Shown: positions 27,232 through 34,440 of the stretch, one piece after another
Numbering within the stretch: the stretch's first letter is position 1
How the letters are laid out: each line of letters begins with the position of its first letter
Origin: Sphaerisporangium sp040685555
Lineage (GTDB): Bacteria; Actinomycetota; Actinomycetes; Streptosporangiales; Streptosporangiaceae
Assembly (NCBI RefSeq): GCF_040685555.1
Contig: NZ_JBFBIK010000025.1
Location: forward strand, 12,002-76,001
Length of the DNA: 64,000 nucleotides
Direction of reading: 5' to 3'
Program-made: the position numbers and the translations under genes
Notes under the pieces: generated by a model
Told to the model about the DNA's origin: nothing
The model's input: the letters and a program-made list of their open reading frames with translations, nothing else
Database searches by the model: none

Positions 27232-27582
27232 TCAGTCGTATTCGAGGTCCGGCAGCGGCGACGGCGGGTCGGGACTGCGCCACACGACCACGTAGCTGAG
27301 GGTGGCGGCCGTGAACGCCTCGCTCAGCCGGTCGAGGTCGAACTCGGGCAGATAGCGAAGCCTCGCCAGGAAGGTCGCGTCGGTGGCGGAGCGCGGCACC
27401 ACACATCCCTGTCCGTCGCGGTCGAGCAGGACGATCAGGATGTCGGATTCCGTGACACCGCCGACGCGAACCTCGACGACGTCCTCCCACGCGAGGGCTT
27501 CGACACTGCCGTCGGCGTAGTGGCGGGTTACGCCCTCTTCGGTTACGTAGACATACGAATCCGGCACTGAGTTGCCGTGCAT
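27232..27582 (-). CDS. Hypothetical protein, 116 aa
   Basis: Unrecognised acidic soluble protein with N-terminal beta-rich segments (SYVYVTEEGVTRHYADGSVEALAWEDVVEVRV, ILIVLLDRDGQGCVVPR) reminiscent of PH-like or DUF-type folds in which a colour-code of short strands precedes a helix. It has no signal peptide or TM helix. Its codon use is like its neighbours, and it lies 18 bases from the convergent crotonase stop. No function can be proposed. Confidence 0.6.
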   Translation of the reverse strand: MHGNSVPDSYVYVTEEGVTRHYADGSVEALAWEDVVEVRVGGVTESDILIVLLDRDGQGCVVPRSATDATFLARLRYLPEFDLDRLSEAFTAATLSYVVVWRSPDPPSPLPDLEYD

Positions 27583-27628
27583 GGGCGCGATTGTGACGAC
27601 TTACGAGCACTCCATGCAAGAGAAGTCG

Positions 27629-28246
27629 CTAATCAGCGCCCCAGGTGTGATCCAGATGGGCCGCCACGGCCCGCCTGGCCGCCTCAGAAGGACCGGCGGC
27701 GATGGCGTCGAGAAGGTCCCTGTGCTCGGCGACCAGTGTCTCTCTGTCCGGATACACGGCGCGCAGCCGCACGAGGCCGAGCCGCGTCTCGGCCGCCAGC
27801 ACGGCGTAGAGGCGTTCGAGCCTGGGGCTTCCCACGGCGAGGATCAGCTCCTCGTGCAGCGCCATGTGCTCGGCCACGACGTCCGCCCACGGCGCGTCCG
27901 CCGGAAGCGCCGCCATGCGGGTCAGCGCCCCGTCCGCCGAGGCCACCCGGCGGCCCGCCAGCCTGACGGCCATGAGGTCCTCAAGAGGGCGCCGGACGTA
28001 CATGAGGTCGTCCAGGTCGCCGGTGGTCACCTCCGGCACGTACGCGCTGCGGTTGCGCTCGCGCCTGAGCAGCCCTTCGTGGACCAGGACGGCCAGGGCC
28101 TCACGGACGGTCGGGCGCGCCACGCCGTACAGGGATGACAGCTCCTGTTCGGGCAGGGCCGTGCCGGGGACGATCTCTCCGGAGAGCACGCGCCGTCGCA
28201 GGGCTCCCGCGAGCGCGTCGACCGTCGAGACGGGGCGCAGTTTCAC
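27629..28246 (-). CDS. GntR family (FadR-type) transcriptional regulator
   Basis: 205 residues. The N-terminal winged helix reads LAGALRRRVLSGEIVPGTALPEQELSSLYGVARPTVREALAVLVHEGLLRRERNRSAYVPEVT, the standard GntR pattern; the C-terminal helical domain (FCD type) contains a conserved His/Asp layout (EHMALHEELI, AVAAHLDHT). FCD regulators sense small organic acids through a metal ion. It overlaps the upstream EamA transporter gene by 4 bases, so it probably controls its own operon and the exporter. Confidence 0.9.
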   Translation of the reverse strand: MKLRPVSTVDALAGALRRRVLSGEIVPGTALPEQELSSLYGVARPTVREALAVLVHEGLLRRERNRSAYVPEVTTGDLDDLMYVRRPLEDLMAVRLAGRRVASADGALTRMAALPADAPWADVVAEHMALHEELILAVGSPRLERLYAVLAAETRLGLVRLRAVYPDRETLVAEHRDLLDAIAAGPSEAARRAVAAHLDHTWGAD

Positions 28247-29232
28247 GCCGACGATTGTGCCTTCTCATCGTCGGCCGGTGGTGCCGGTTCCACGTCGGGC
28301 GGGCCCGGACGGACGGCCGGCGGCCCGGACCGTTCGGGAAGGGCGACCAGGACCAGGCCGGCGCCGAGCAGGACGAGCCCCGCCCAGGAGACGGCCGTGA
28401 GCCGCTCGTGCAGGACGGCCAGGCCGAGCAGCGCCGCCACGGCGGGCTCCGCCAGCGCCAGGGTGGCCGCCTTCGCCACCGGAGTGGTGCGCAGGCCCCT
28501 GCCGTAGAGGAAGTAGGAGAGAGCCGTCGCGGCGAGGCCCAGATAGAGGGCGGTGAGCAGCCCCCGCGGCTCGCCCAGCCATACCGTGCCCCTCCACAGC
28601 AGGACCGGCAGCATGATCGCCGCCGCGCCGCCGAACATCACGCCCATCACCGCGCCGGACGGCTCTCCGGCGGTGATCGCCCGCGCGGCGGTCACCGCGT
28701 AGAAGCCGTAGAGCAGCCCGCCCGCCAGCGCGAGCAGCACCCCTGCGGGGTCGACGCCGACCGCCTCTCCTCCCGACACCAGCGCGGCGCAGCCGGCGAC
28801 GGCGGCGGCGGTCGCAAGGGTCCAGCGGCGGCCCGGCCGCCGCCGGTCGTACAGCCAGGACAGCAGGCCGGTGAAGACCGGCCCGCTCCCGATCGCCACC
28901 ACGGTCCCGACCGCGACTCCGGTACGCCCGACCGCGGCGAAGAAGCACAGCTGGTACGCGGCCACGGCCCCCGCCGCCGCGACCAGCGGCAGGCGGCGCC
29001 CCCGGACGCGCAGGCCCCTCGCGGCAGGACCGGCCGCCACGGCGAGGACGAGGCCCCCGATGACGAGCCGGGCCGCCGCGAGCGCGACCGGATCGGCCGT
29101 TCCCGTCAGTGCGAGCGTGCCCGCCGTACCGGCCGTGCCCCACAGGACTGCGGCGGCGACCACGGCGGCGGAACCCCCGGCGACCGTATGGGAGGCCTCT
29201 CGTTCAGCTGTCATGGTCACATTGTCTGACAA
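28243..29232 (-). CDS. EamA/DMT family transporter
   Basis: 329 residues with ten hydrophobic segments in two EamA halves (AAAVLWGTAGTAGTLALTG... and ...GLLYGFYAVTAARAITAGEPSG). Such proteins export amino acids or other metabolites. An ATG at 29214 is a reasonable alternative start. The gene is co-transcribed with the FCD-GntR gene that follows. Substrate unknown. The C-terminal ~30 residues are Pro/Asp-rich and cytoplasmic. Confidence 0.88.
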   Translation of the reverse strand: MSDNVTMTAEREASHTVAGGSAAVVAAAVLWGTAGTAGTLALTGTADPVALAAARLVIGGLVLAVAAGPAARGLRVRGRRLPLVAAAGAVAAYQLCFFAAVGRTGVAVGTVVAIGSGPVFTGLLSWLYDRRRPGRRWTLATAAAVAGCAALVSGGEAVGVDPAGVLLALAGGLLYGFYAVTAARAITAGEPSGAVMGVMFGGAAAIMLPVLLWRGTVWLGEPRGLLTALYLGLAATALSYFLYGRGLRTTPVAKAATLALAEPAVAALLGLAVLHERLTAVSWAGLVLLGAGLVLVALPERSGPPAVRPGPPDVEPAPPADDEKAQSSA

Positions 29233-29380
29233 CTAGACAGAATTCGCCAAGAGATTTGCCGCACCCCCTTGGAATGGGGCCGTTTTGTTGTTAGAGGGCC
29301 CTGGTTCCCCGTGTTCCCCATTGGTACTGTTTCGCCACCAATAACCCGCGTGTAACGATGCGGTTCCCCTGCGAGGTCAC

Positions 29381-31792
29381 ATGGGCGGGCGTAAGAGGTC
29401 CATCAAGTTCAAGATCCTGACGCTGGTACTGGTTCCGCTGGTATCCCTCGTGGGGATCTGGGCTTTCGCCGCGACGATCACCATCCAGAACGGTCTCGAC
29501 CTCCTCAATGTCAACACCGTCTTCAACAACACGATCGTTCCCGCCCGTGCGCTGATGACGGAGGTCGAGCAAGAGCGCTACCTCTCCCTGCTGAGTTTGG
29601 GCTCAAGGGGCTCCGAGCGCGGCGAGCTGGACGCCCAGCGGGCCAGGTCCGACCAGGCGCGTGCCACCCTCGAAAGGCTGGCGCTCGCCGAGGACGTCCA
29701 GAAGGTCACCAGCGCCGCGCTCCTTCAGCGCGTCACCGAGCTCGTCGGGGTCACGCGCCGCCTCCCGGAGATCCGCGCGCGGGTCGACTCGGGGAGCTTC
29801 ACCCGGCTGCTGACCCTGGACGCCTACCGGCTCGTCACCGACGCCATCGGCCGCGTCTACGACAAGCTGGCGCTCGCCTCCGACTCCCAAGGGGAGCCCA
29901 CGCGGGCCGTCGTCCTGATCGGACGCAGCCGCGAGCTCATGAGCGAGCAGTCGGCACTGCTCGCGGGCGCGGTCGCGTCCGGCTCGATCAGCGGCGAGGA
30001 GCGCACCGCCTTCACCGCGATGGTGATCAAGCGCCGTCTCCTGTACGACATGGGCTTCCAGCGGCTCGACGAGGAGCTGCGCCAGCCGTACCTCACGCTG
30101 CAGAACTCCCCGCTCTTCGCCAAGTACGCCTCGATCGAGGACCAGGTCACGCAGGACGTACGGCCCGGCAGGCGGCTTCCCGGCGCGGCGGCGACCTGGG
30201 GCCCGACCATCCAGAACCTCAACCTCGCCTTCGACAAGCAGGCGGGCGTCGCGTCCCAGAAGATCGCCGACCGCGCGCTGCCCCTCGTCGCGACCATTCT
30301 GTGGCAGATCGCGCTGGCCGCCGGGCTCGGCCTCGTCGCGGTCGCGGCGTCGCTGTTCGTCTCGATCCGCTTCGGCCGGCTCATCACCGCCGAGCTGGTC
30401 GAGCTGCAGGCCGCCGCGCTGGATCTGGCGAACCAGAAGCTGCCCGGGGTCGTGCGAAGGCTCCGGCAGGGCGAGGACGTCGACGTGACGGCCGAGACAC
30501 CGCCGATCCCCACAGGGACCACCACGGAGATCGCGAGCGTCAGCCAGGCGTTCACCTCCGTGCAGACCACCGCGATCGAGGCCGCCGTCGGCCAGGCCGA
30601 GATCCGCAAGGGCGTCAGTAAGGTGTTCCTCAACCTCGCGCGCCGCAACCAGTCGCTGCTGCACCGGCAGCTGTCCATGCTCGACAGCATGGAGCAGCGG
30701 GTCACCGACCCCGAGCTGCTCGACGAGCTCTTCGGCATCGACCACCTCACCACGCGCATGCGGCGCCACGCCGAGGGTCTGATCATCCTCTCCGGCGCCG
30801 TCCCCGGGCGCGGGTGGCGCACGCCGGTGCCGCTGTACGACGTCGTCCGCGCGGCGGTGGAGGAGGTCGAGGACTACCTGCGCGTGCACGTCGCCGTACC
30901 GGAGAACATGGCACTGTGCGGCGCCTCGGCCACCGACGTCATCCACCTGCTCGCCGAGCTGGTGGAGAACGCGACGATCTTCTCGCCCCCGCAGACCCAC
31001 GTCGAGATCCGTGGCGAGCTGGTGGCCAGGGGCTTCGTGATCGAGGTCGAGGACCGAGGGCTCGGCATGAGCCCCGAGGAGATGGACGAGGTCAACCAGA
31101 GGCTGGCCGATCCGCCGGAGTTCGACCTCGCCGACAGCGACCGGCTGGGCCTGTTCGTCGTCGGGCGCCTGGCGGCCAGGCGCGGCATCCGCGTCTCGCT
31201 GCGCCCGTCCCCGTACGGCGGCACGACGGCGATAGTGCTCGTTCCCGAGGGCCTGGTGACCCCGGCAGAGGCCGGGCCCGACCAGTACTCCGTGGAGCAG
31301 ATCAGCGCCGTGGAGGCGGGATTCGCGAATGGGCACGCCAACGGCAACGGCCATGGGCTCGACGGCAACGGGCGCGGGCTCCTCGCCGGCGCCGCGACCA
31401 ACGGCAACGGCAACGGCAACGGCACGGGGAACGGCCACACGAACGGCAACGGTCACGGCTACCGGAACGGAACCGACGCCGCGAACGGCGGCGGGACGGT
31501 CAACGCCACGGGCCACGAAAAGGGGAACGGCGACGTACGTGAGGAGGGCGGCCGTGGAAGGGGGCTGCCGCAACGGGTGCGCCAGGCGAACCTCGCCCCC
31601 CAGCTCCGCGACGGGGGCCCGCCGTCCGGCGGCGGTGCCACGGAGCGCACGCCCAAGCACCTGGCGGGACCGCTGAGCGACCCGCTGGAAGATTCGCTGG
31701 ACGCCCCGCCGCTCCAGCCCTCTCCCAACATGTTCTCCTCGTTCCGGGCAGGCTGGGAGCGCGCCAATGAAGGGGAGGGGAACATGTCATGA
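29381..31792 (+). CDS. Conservon-type sensor histidine kinase with NIT domain (CvnA-like)
   Basis: 803 residues. TM1 is ~12-36, followed by an outside nitrate/nitrite-sensing-type helical domain (to ~295), TM2 at ~305-332, a HAMP-like linker, a helical dimerisation segment (LFLNLARRNQSLLHRQLSMLDSMEQR) and an HATPase_c domain with N box ELVENATIF and G1 box EDRGLGMS. No canonical phospho-acceptor H-E-x-x-R is obvious, as is usual for conservon kinases. Residues ~648-716 are an Asn-Gly-rich linker. It overlaps the DUF742 gene by 4 bases, as cvn genes do. The roadblock (CvnB) and GTPase (CvnD) genes are missing here. Confidence 0.88.
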   Translation: MGGRKRSIKFKILTLVLVPLVSLVGIWAFAATITIQNGLDLLNVNTVFNNTIVPARALMTEVEQERYLSLLSLGSRGSERGELDAQRARSDQARATLERLALAEDVQKVTSAALLQRVTELVGVTRRLPEIRARVDSGSFTRLLTLDAYRLVTDAIGRVYDKLALASDSQGEPTRAVVLIGRSRELMSEQSALLAGAVASGSISGEERTAFTAMVIKRRLLYDMGFQRLDEELRQPYLTLQNSPLFAKYASIEDQVTQDVRPGRRLPGAAATWGPTIQNLNLAFDKQAGVASQKIADRALPLVATILWQIALAAGLGLVAVAASLFVSIRFGRLITAELVELQAAALDLANQKLPGVVRRLRQGEDVDVTAETPPIPTGTTTEIASVSQAFTSVQTTAIEAAVGQAEIRKGVSKVFLNLARRNQSLLHRQLSMLDSMEQRVTDPELLDELFGIDHLTTRMRRHAEGLIILSGAVPGRGWRTPVPLYDVVRAAVEEVEDYLRVHVAVPENMALCGASATDVIHLLAELVENATIFSPPQTHVEIRGELVARGFVIEVEDRGLGMSPEEMDEVNQRLADPPEFDLADSDRLGLFVVGRLAARRGIRVSLRPSPYGGTTAIVLVPEGLVTPAEAGPDQYSVEQISAVEAGFANGHANGNGHGLDGNGRGLLAGAATNGNGNGNGTGNGHTNGNGHGYRNGTDAANGGGTVNATGHEKGNGDVREEGGRGRGLPQRVRQANLAPQLRDGGPPSGGGATERTPKHLAGPLSDPLEDSLDAPPLQPSPNMFSSFRAGWERANEGEGNMS

Positions 31793-32160
31793 CCGACGGT
31801 GGTGAACGCTGGCTCGACCAGGAGGCGGGACCTCTCGTCCGCCCCTACACCGTCACGCGCGGCCGCACCCGGCCCTCGGGTCCCGCGTTCGACATGGTCG
31901 CGATCGTCAGGGCCGTCGCCGGCGCCAGGCCCATGGCGGGCCTCGGCCCCGAGCACCTGCGCGTCCTGCGCATGTGCGTGAAGCCGGTGTCGGTGGTCGA
32001 TCTCGCCTCCGAGAGCGGCCTGTCGCTCGGGGTCGTCCGTGTCCTGCTGGGCGACCTGCGCGACCAGAGGCTCGTCACCGTGCGGCCTCCGGCGACCATC
32101 TCGCAGCTGCCGGAGGAACGCCTCCTGCGGGAGGTGATCCAGGGCCTCCAGGCCCTGTAG
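31789..32160 (+). CDS. DUF742 family protein (CvnC-like)
   Basis: 123 residues with the DUF742 pattern: GPLVRPYTVTRGRTRPSG, FDMVAIVRAV, PEHLRVLRMCVKPVSVVDLASESGLSLGVVRVLLGDLRDQRLVTVRPPA and a closing EERLLREVIQGLQAL. The central part is a winged-helix-like unit. In conservons this protein lies between the roadblock protein and the GTPase; here it directly follows the kinase and a terminator comes next, so the usual partners are absent. Confidence 0.9.
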   Translation: MTDGGERWLDQEAGPLVRPYTVTRGRTRPSGPAFDMVAIVRAVAGARPMAGLGPEHLRVLRMCVKPVSVVDLASESGLSLGVVRVLLGDLRDQRLVTVRPPATISQLPEERLLREVIQGLQAL

Positions 32161-32172
32161 CCGGCCGACCGA

Positions 32173-32216
32173 CGCGTAGGGGCCCCTCTGAGGACATCCA
32201 GAGGGGCCCCTACGCG
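32173..32216. terminator. Strong bidirectional hairpin terminator
   Basis: Perfect 18-base inverted repeat (32173-32190 and 32199-32216) around an 8-base loop, very GC-rich, placed exactly between the convergent DUF742 and chitosanase genes. There is no T tract, but actinobacterial terminators often lack one. Confidence 0.8.
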
Positions 32217-32228
32217 CTTCCGGCCTTC

Positions 32229-33092
32229 CTAGCTCTTGATGGTGTAGCTGTCGCCGTACACCTTCCAGGTCAGCGGCGGGTTCAGGTCGAGGTTGCCCGC
32301 CTTGAGGAAGACCCGCTGCTCGGTGTCCACCCTGCTGGTGTCGCTGTGGGCCTCTTCGGTCTTCATGGCGGCCTTGCGGGCGTCGAGGAAGGCGTTGAGG
32401 TACGTGGTCTCGTTGCCGCCCTGGGCGGGGGTCTTCGCCTTCTTCATGGCCGTCTTGCGGATGCCGCCGAAGCTGACGCTGTCGTCGCCGGGGCCGTGCA
32501 TCACGATGGCGTCGTAGTAGATGAACTGGCCGAGGGCGCGCAGCCCGTCCGCCTTGGCCTGCTGGACCGCCGGGTTGAAATAGACCCTGTCGCGCTCGGA
32601 GTTCTGCGCCTGCTGGAAGACCGTGTCCTTGGCCGCGGTCTGCCAGTCCTTGGTGAAGTTCGGGTCCAGCCCGCTGTGGGAGTCGGTGCCGTTGACCTTG
32701 CGCAGCGCCGGGAGGTACTTGGCGAGGACGTTGCCCGGCTTCTGCTTGGTGTAAAGCTCGACGAGGTCCAGCATGTCGCCGGTCCCCGAGCAGAAGCCGA
32801 TGATCCCGGCCGTGTACCCGCGGCCGTCGTCGATGTCCTCGATGTACTTGTACTGGGCCTTCCAGTCGAGCGAGGAGTTCTCCGCGCTCGACACCAGCTG
32901 CATGGCGATGTCCTTCTTGTGCGGATCAGTGAGGTCCACCGACGCGGCGACCATGGACGCGCGAGCGGAAAGCATCGAGTCCGACGCGTGGGCGGTGCCC
33001 GTGCCCATGAGGGCCGGGACCAGTGCCACGGCTAGCGCGGGGACGAGTAGGACGGCTCGTCGGGACGACTGCGTGACCGGGGGGATCTGCAA
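32229..33092 (-). CDS. Secreted chitosanase, GH46
   Basis: 287 residues from TTG 33092 (GGAGAG four bases upstream), which gives a compact Sec signal peptide ending AHA; GTG 33113 and GTG 33152 are alternatives. The mature enzyme has the GH46 signature SSAENSSLDWKAQYKYIEDI with Glu71 as general acid and Asp89 in DDGRGYTAG as general base, 18 residues apart as in the Streptomyces N174 enzyme. It hydrolyses beta-1,4-glucosamine bonds in chitosan outside the cell. A 21-base palindrome at 33221-33241 is probably the operator. Confidence 0.93.
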   Translation of the reverse strand: MQIPPVTQSSRRAVLLVPALAVALVPALMGTGTAHASDSMLSARASMVAASVDLTDPHKKDIAMQLVSSAENSSLDWKAQYKYIEDIDDGRGYTAGIIGFCSGTGDMLDLVELYTKQKPGNVLAKYLPALRKVNGTDSHSGLDPNFTKDWQTAAKDTVFQQAQNSERDRVYFNPAVQQAKADGLRALGQFIYYDAIVMHGPGDDSVSFGGIRKTAMKKAKTPAQGGNETTYLNAFLDARKAAMKTEEAHSDTSRVDTEQRVFLKAGNLDLNPPLTWKVYGDSYTIKS

Positions 33093-33220
33093 CTGTCTCT
33101 CCGTTCCCGCCACTCCAGACGGGCCGCGCACGGGGGAAAACGCCCTGGACACAGGCAGTGCGGGCTCACATCGTCGGAGTTGCCGGCGGCTGGCCGAAGG
33201 CGGGGGGCGCCTTCGGGGAT

Positions 33221-33241
33221 CGTTAGGAAAGTTTTCTAACG
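33221..33241. promoter_or_regulatory. Palindromic operator upstream of chitosanase gene
   Basis: Nearly perfect 21-base palindrome with outer arms CGTTAG and CTAACG and inner AAA/TTT; only one symmetric pair and the centre base break symmetry. It lies 129 bases upstream of the chosen chitosanase start. GAAA/TTTC-containing palindromes upstream of actinomycete chitosanase genes are bound by ROK-family CsnR-type repressors, which this resembles; no such repressor gene is in the window. Confidence 0.65.
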
Positions 33242-33351
33242 AATAGAAGCACTACCCCTGGAGCCATGTCAACGCCCCTCGGCGAGGCGCCGCGTCCCAC
33301 CTGCCCGAATCCGGCCGAGTCACTCCGACACCTCTCCAAGGTAAAGACTGA

Positions 33352-33376
33352 GTACCCATTTGTGTCGAATGGGTAC
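33352..33376. promoter_or_regulatory. Inverted repeat upstream of DUF5999 gene
   Basis: Perfect 9-base arms GTACCCATT (33352-33360) and AATGGGTAC (33368-33376) with a 7-base spacer, in an AT-richer gap about 110 bases before the DUF5999 start. It could be an operator for the DUF5999/ATPase operon, or a stem in its leader. Confidence 0.45.
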
Positions 33377-33484
33377 CGATAGGGGTAGTTGTCCCGTTAC
33401 TAGGTATGCACCCGTCGGGAGATGCTCGACGTGTTGGTAAAGAGAACGAGCTACGAGAAGATCAACCGGATTCAGGTGCAAGCC

Positions 33485-33697
33485 ATGTGTCAACACCAGC
33501 CTCAGTGCCCGCCCGCGACCGCCGTCGACCACGAAGCGGCCTGTCTTGTGGCGTCTCACCCCGAGCAGGGGTGGGGATTGCTGTGCAACGGCGTGGTGGT
33601 CTTCGACGACACCGGCGAGCTCCTGCCTGATGGACGCAGCATCCCTCCGGTCCATCGTTTCGCTTATGGTGCCAAGGCCTACGGAAGGGCGGCATGA
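33485..33697 (+). CDS. DUF5999 family small protein
   Basis: 70 residues starting MCQHQPQCPPATAVDHEAA, the family's Cys/His-rich opening (C-x-H-x-x-x-C), then ASHPEQGWGLLCNGVVVFDDTGELLPDG. The ATG at 33485 was preferred to an upstream in-frame start because family members begin with this motif. The Cys/His set suggests metal binding. DUF5999 genes are often next to anti-sigma-type ATPase genes, as here (ATGA overlap). Function unknown. Confidence 0.82.
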   Translation: MCQHQPQCPPATAVDHEAACLVASHPEQGWGLLCNGVVVFDDTGELLPDGRSIPPVHRFAYGAKAYGRAA

Positions 33698-34176
33698 GGA
33701 TGATCACCCAGGTTGCTTCACCGCCGCGCACGGCAAGCGCTTGCGTTCCGGCGGCCCTCCACATCCGCCCCAGCCGTCACCACGGGACGCGGGCGTCGTG
33801 GGTGCTGCTCCCGGAGCCGGCCACCGTTCCCAAGATCCGCGGGCGGGTTCGCCGCCAGCTGGCCGCATGGGGCGCCGGTGAGGAGGGTGACATCGTCGAG
33901 CTGCTCGTCAGCGAGGTCGTCACCAACGCGATGCGCCACTCGTGGGGAGCGGTCATGACCGTCTCCCTGAGCCACGGCACGCTGCGCTGCGAGGTCCAGG
34001 ACACCAATCCCGCGCTGCCTCAGGTGTGCCACGCGCACGAGGGTGACGAGGGCGGCCGGGGCATGTTCCTGATGCAAGCGCTTTCCGAGTCCTGGGGCAG
34101 CTACCGCGTGCCCGCGGGCAAGGTCGTCTGGTTCGAGACGGCCTGCCCGGCAGGGAAGGGTGGCGACGATGAGTGA
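33694..34176 (+). CDS. ATP-binding protein, RsbW/SpoIIAB-like (HATPase_c_2)
   Basis: 160 residues. The GHKL fold is shown by ELLVSEVVTNAMRHSWG (N box) and GDEGGRGMFLMQALSESWG (G2-like box). Proteins of this kind are widespread in actinomycetes as anti-sigma or anti-anti-sigma-binding kinases. There is no sigma factor or antagonist gene next to it, so the partner is elsewhere. It is coupled to the DUF5999 gene. Confidence 0.85.
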   Translation: MRMITQVASPPRTASACVPAALHIRPSRHHGTRASWVLLPEPATVPKIRGRVRRQLAAWGAGEEGDIVELLVSEVVTNAMRHSWGAVMTVSLSHGTLRCEVQDTNPALPQVCHAHEGDEGGRGMFLMQALSESWGSYRVPAGKVVWFETACPAGKGGDDE

Positions 34177-34348
34177 CGCCCCCAACCAGAACGGCCGGTC
34201 CCGGCCCGGGTGGGCAGGACCGGCCTTGGCCGGCCCTGCGCAGCGACCCAACGCCACGCGGCGCATCCAGGTCAGCAAGCCTCGGAGACGTACCGCCTCC
34301 GAGGCCCAGGATCTGCGGACTCCGTCAGGCCGCACCCTGCCGTACTGA
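34169..34348 (+). CDS. Small basic hypothetical protein
   Basis: 59 residues, overlapping the end of the ATPase gene by 8 bases and rich in Arg, Pro and Gly (RPGWAGPALAGPAQRPN, TRRIQVSKPRRRTASEAQ). The frame has good third-position GC and an in-operon position, but there is no recognised domain. It might be a genuine disordered small protein or read-through noise. Confidence 0.4.
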   Translation: MSDAPNQNGRSRPGWAGPALAGPAQRPNATRRIQVSKPRRRTASEAQDLRTPSGRTLPY

Positions 34349-34384
34349 ACCGGAATCCCGCACGGGAGAGAACCTCCCCCCTAC

Positions 34385-34400
34385 CGGGCCTTCGGGCCCG
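34385..34400. terminator. Hairpin with TTCG loop
   Basis: Six-base stem CGGGCC/GGCCCG closed by a TTCG tetraloop, between the convergent small ORF and the LuxR-type regulator gene. The following stretch is C-rich without a T tract on the plus strand. Confidence 0.4.
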
Positions 34401-34440
34401 CCCCCCTCCCCCGGTGACGCCGGGGTCGACCGGATCGCCG

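Noticed and set aside
31340..31480. CRISPR-like or minisatellite array
   Set aside because: The repeats are in-frame Asn-Gly codons inside the kinase gene with no spacers.
29603..31660. 685-residue minus-strand frame opposite the conservon kinase
   Set aside because: It mirrors a well-supported kinase gene; the translation is Arg/Gly/Asp-rich without domains, a usual shadow in high-GC DNA.
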